Positions 18,739-19,216 of a stretch of DNA of 19,216 nucleotides are shown piece after piece. How positions within the stretch are numbered: the stretch's first letter is position 1; each line of letters starts with the position of its first letter. The stretch is from the NCBI GenBank assembly GCA_026770575.1, contig MU657645.1, forward strand, positions 1,863 through 21,078. Direction: 5' to 3'. The notes beneath the pieces were generated by a model that was not told where the DNA came from, ran no database searches, and saw only the letters and a program-made list of their open reading frames with translations. Position numbers and translations under genes: made by a program. The DNA comes from Pelagophyceae sp. CCMP2097 (lineage: Eukaryota > Sar > Pelagophyceae).

Positions 18739-18969
18739 TTAAAAAAAGTGCCCTTTTCAGGGGGAGACCAAGAGCAACCTTTTCGTAAACACACACCACA
18801 AAATGATCCGTTCAACGGATCAGTTTGGCAGCCTACATGATGGTCACTCCCCGAGTGCGTTTATTAAGATGATCACTTTTCAACTTTTTTTATAAACATG
18901 CTTCCTGCGGAAACTTTTTCTTATCAAATCAGTCACCTCCAACTTCCAGATTATCAGGATTGTCACTCC

Positions 18970-19216
18970 GCACACTTTTTTTTGAGGACTCGAAGGGTCC
19001 TTGCCGTTTAATCAACGTCAGTTTACGGCAAGGGCCCTTCGGGTCCTTTGATTGAAGGATTACCAGGGGCAATTTTGTCTGTCCGTCCTTCCGTCTGTCC
19101 TTCTGTCCCCGGGTAAATCCGCGAGGTTCCACCTTTGGGAAGAAAAGGGCAGCAACTCGGCCGATTCAGCGATTGGTGGTTGATGCGATTGCTAAAATTG
19201 GGAGTGGAGGTCGAGC
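18970..19216 (+). mobile_element. R1 element, copy d, cut by the window end
   Basis: Starts at about CACACTTTTTTTTGAGG and matches the reverse complement of 3846-3600. In order, it shows the hairpin 18985-19048, CAGGGGCAATTTTGTCTG, a CT-rich stretch, AAGGGCAGCAACTCGGCCGA, and TTGGGAGTGGAGGTCGAGC at the edge. The B-box-like part would lie just outside the window. Positions 18843-18969 before it hold nothing I recognise. Confidence 0.7.
18985..19048. repeat. Hairpin at the 5' part of R1 copy d
   Basis: AGGACTCGAAGGGTCCTTGC pairs with the segment ending GGCAAGGGCCCTTCGGGTCC. The loop contains TTTAATCAACGTCAGTTTA. It is homologous to 3771-3835 in inverted orientation. Confidence 0.8.

Larger units (their letters stand above)
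17694..18842. mobile_element. Element R3: 1,149-bp region bounded by 59-bp inverted repeats
   Basis: 17694-17752 (CATGATGTAGGCTGCCACAA onward) and the reverse complement of 18784-18842 (CATCATGTAGGCTGCCAAAC onward) match over 59 bp with a few changes and one compensating pair of single-base indels. Each contains the 17-bp palindrome GATCCGTTGAACGGATC. No transposase is encoded. The interior holds two 86-bp direct repeats, an internal hairpin and a GC-rich gene-like fragment. The target duplication is uncertain. It lies 11 bp from the end of R2 copy B. It is probably a non-autonomous DNA transposon. Confidence 0.7.

Overview
The window looks like nuclear DNA of a compact, GC-rich eukaryote, most likely a unicellular alga. 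The evidence is two protein genes of very high GC content, with short GT-AG and GC-AG introns and no operon structure, set in lower-GC DNA full of small transposon-derived repeats. A pelagophyte or other stramenopile/haptophyte-type phytoplankter would fit; this is a guess from style, not a match.

Layout. Positions 1-5300 are a repeat landscape: pieces of a tRNA-related retroposon-like family (called R1 here), an 18-bp palindromic GC minisatellite, a GC-rich dispersed repeat, duplicated TATA-containing modules, a 449-bp CACTA-like miniature element (R2 copy A), an R1 copy with a (TTG)n tail, and a strong isolated hairpin. Positions 5527-16139 hold one giant plus-strand gene. A 201-codon first exon, a 110-bp intron and a 9.9-kb second exon give a protein of about 3,500 residues with Trp-centred Sfi1/IQ-like repeats, ankyrin repeats, a coiled coil and a very long disordered tail. 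Only 78 bp beyond it, convergent on the minus strand (17141-16218), is a deoxycytidylate deaminase gene. No single reading frame shows it, but four exons and three introns assemble into a clean 197-residue protein.

Positions 17228-17682 are a second, nearly intact CACTA-like miniature element (R2 copy B) with 12-bp terminal inverted repeats and a probable AAG target duplication. Eleven bases further on, a 1,149-bp element bounded by 59-bp inverted repeats (R3) carries a GC-rich gene-like fragment, possibly from an ADP-ribosylglycohydrolase. The window ends inside another R1 copy.

The two genes show no obvious functional link. The giant protein is probably a cytoskeletal or centrin/calmodulin-binding scaffold, and the deaminase supplies dUMP for thymidylate synthesis. 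The most notable signals are the spliced deaminase with an in-frame 69-bp GC-AG intron, the two R2 copies whose long hairpin is kept while its arm sequences differ, the possible gene-capturing R3 element, and the giant scaffold protein.
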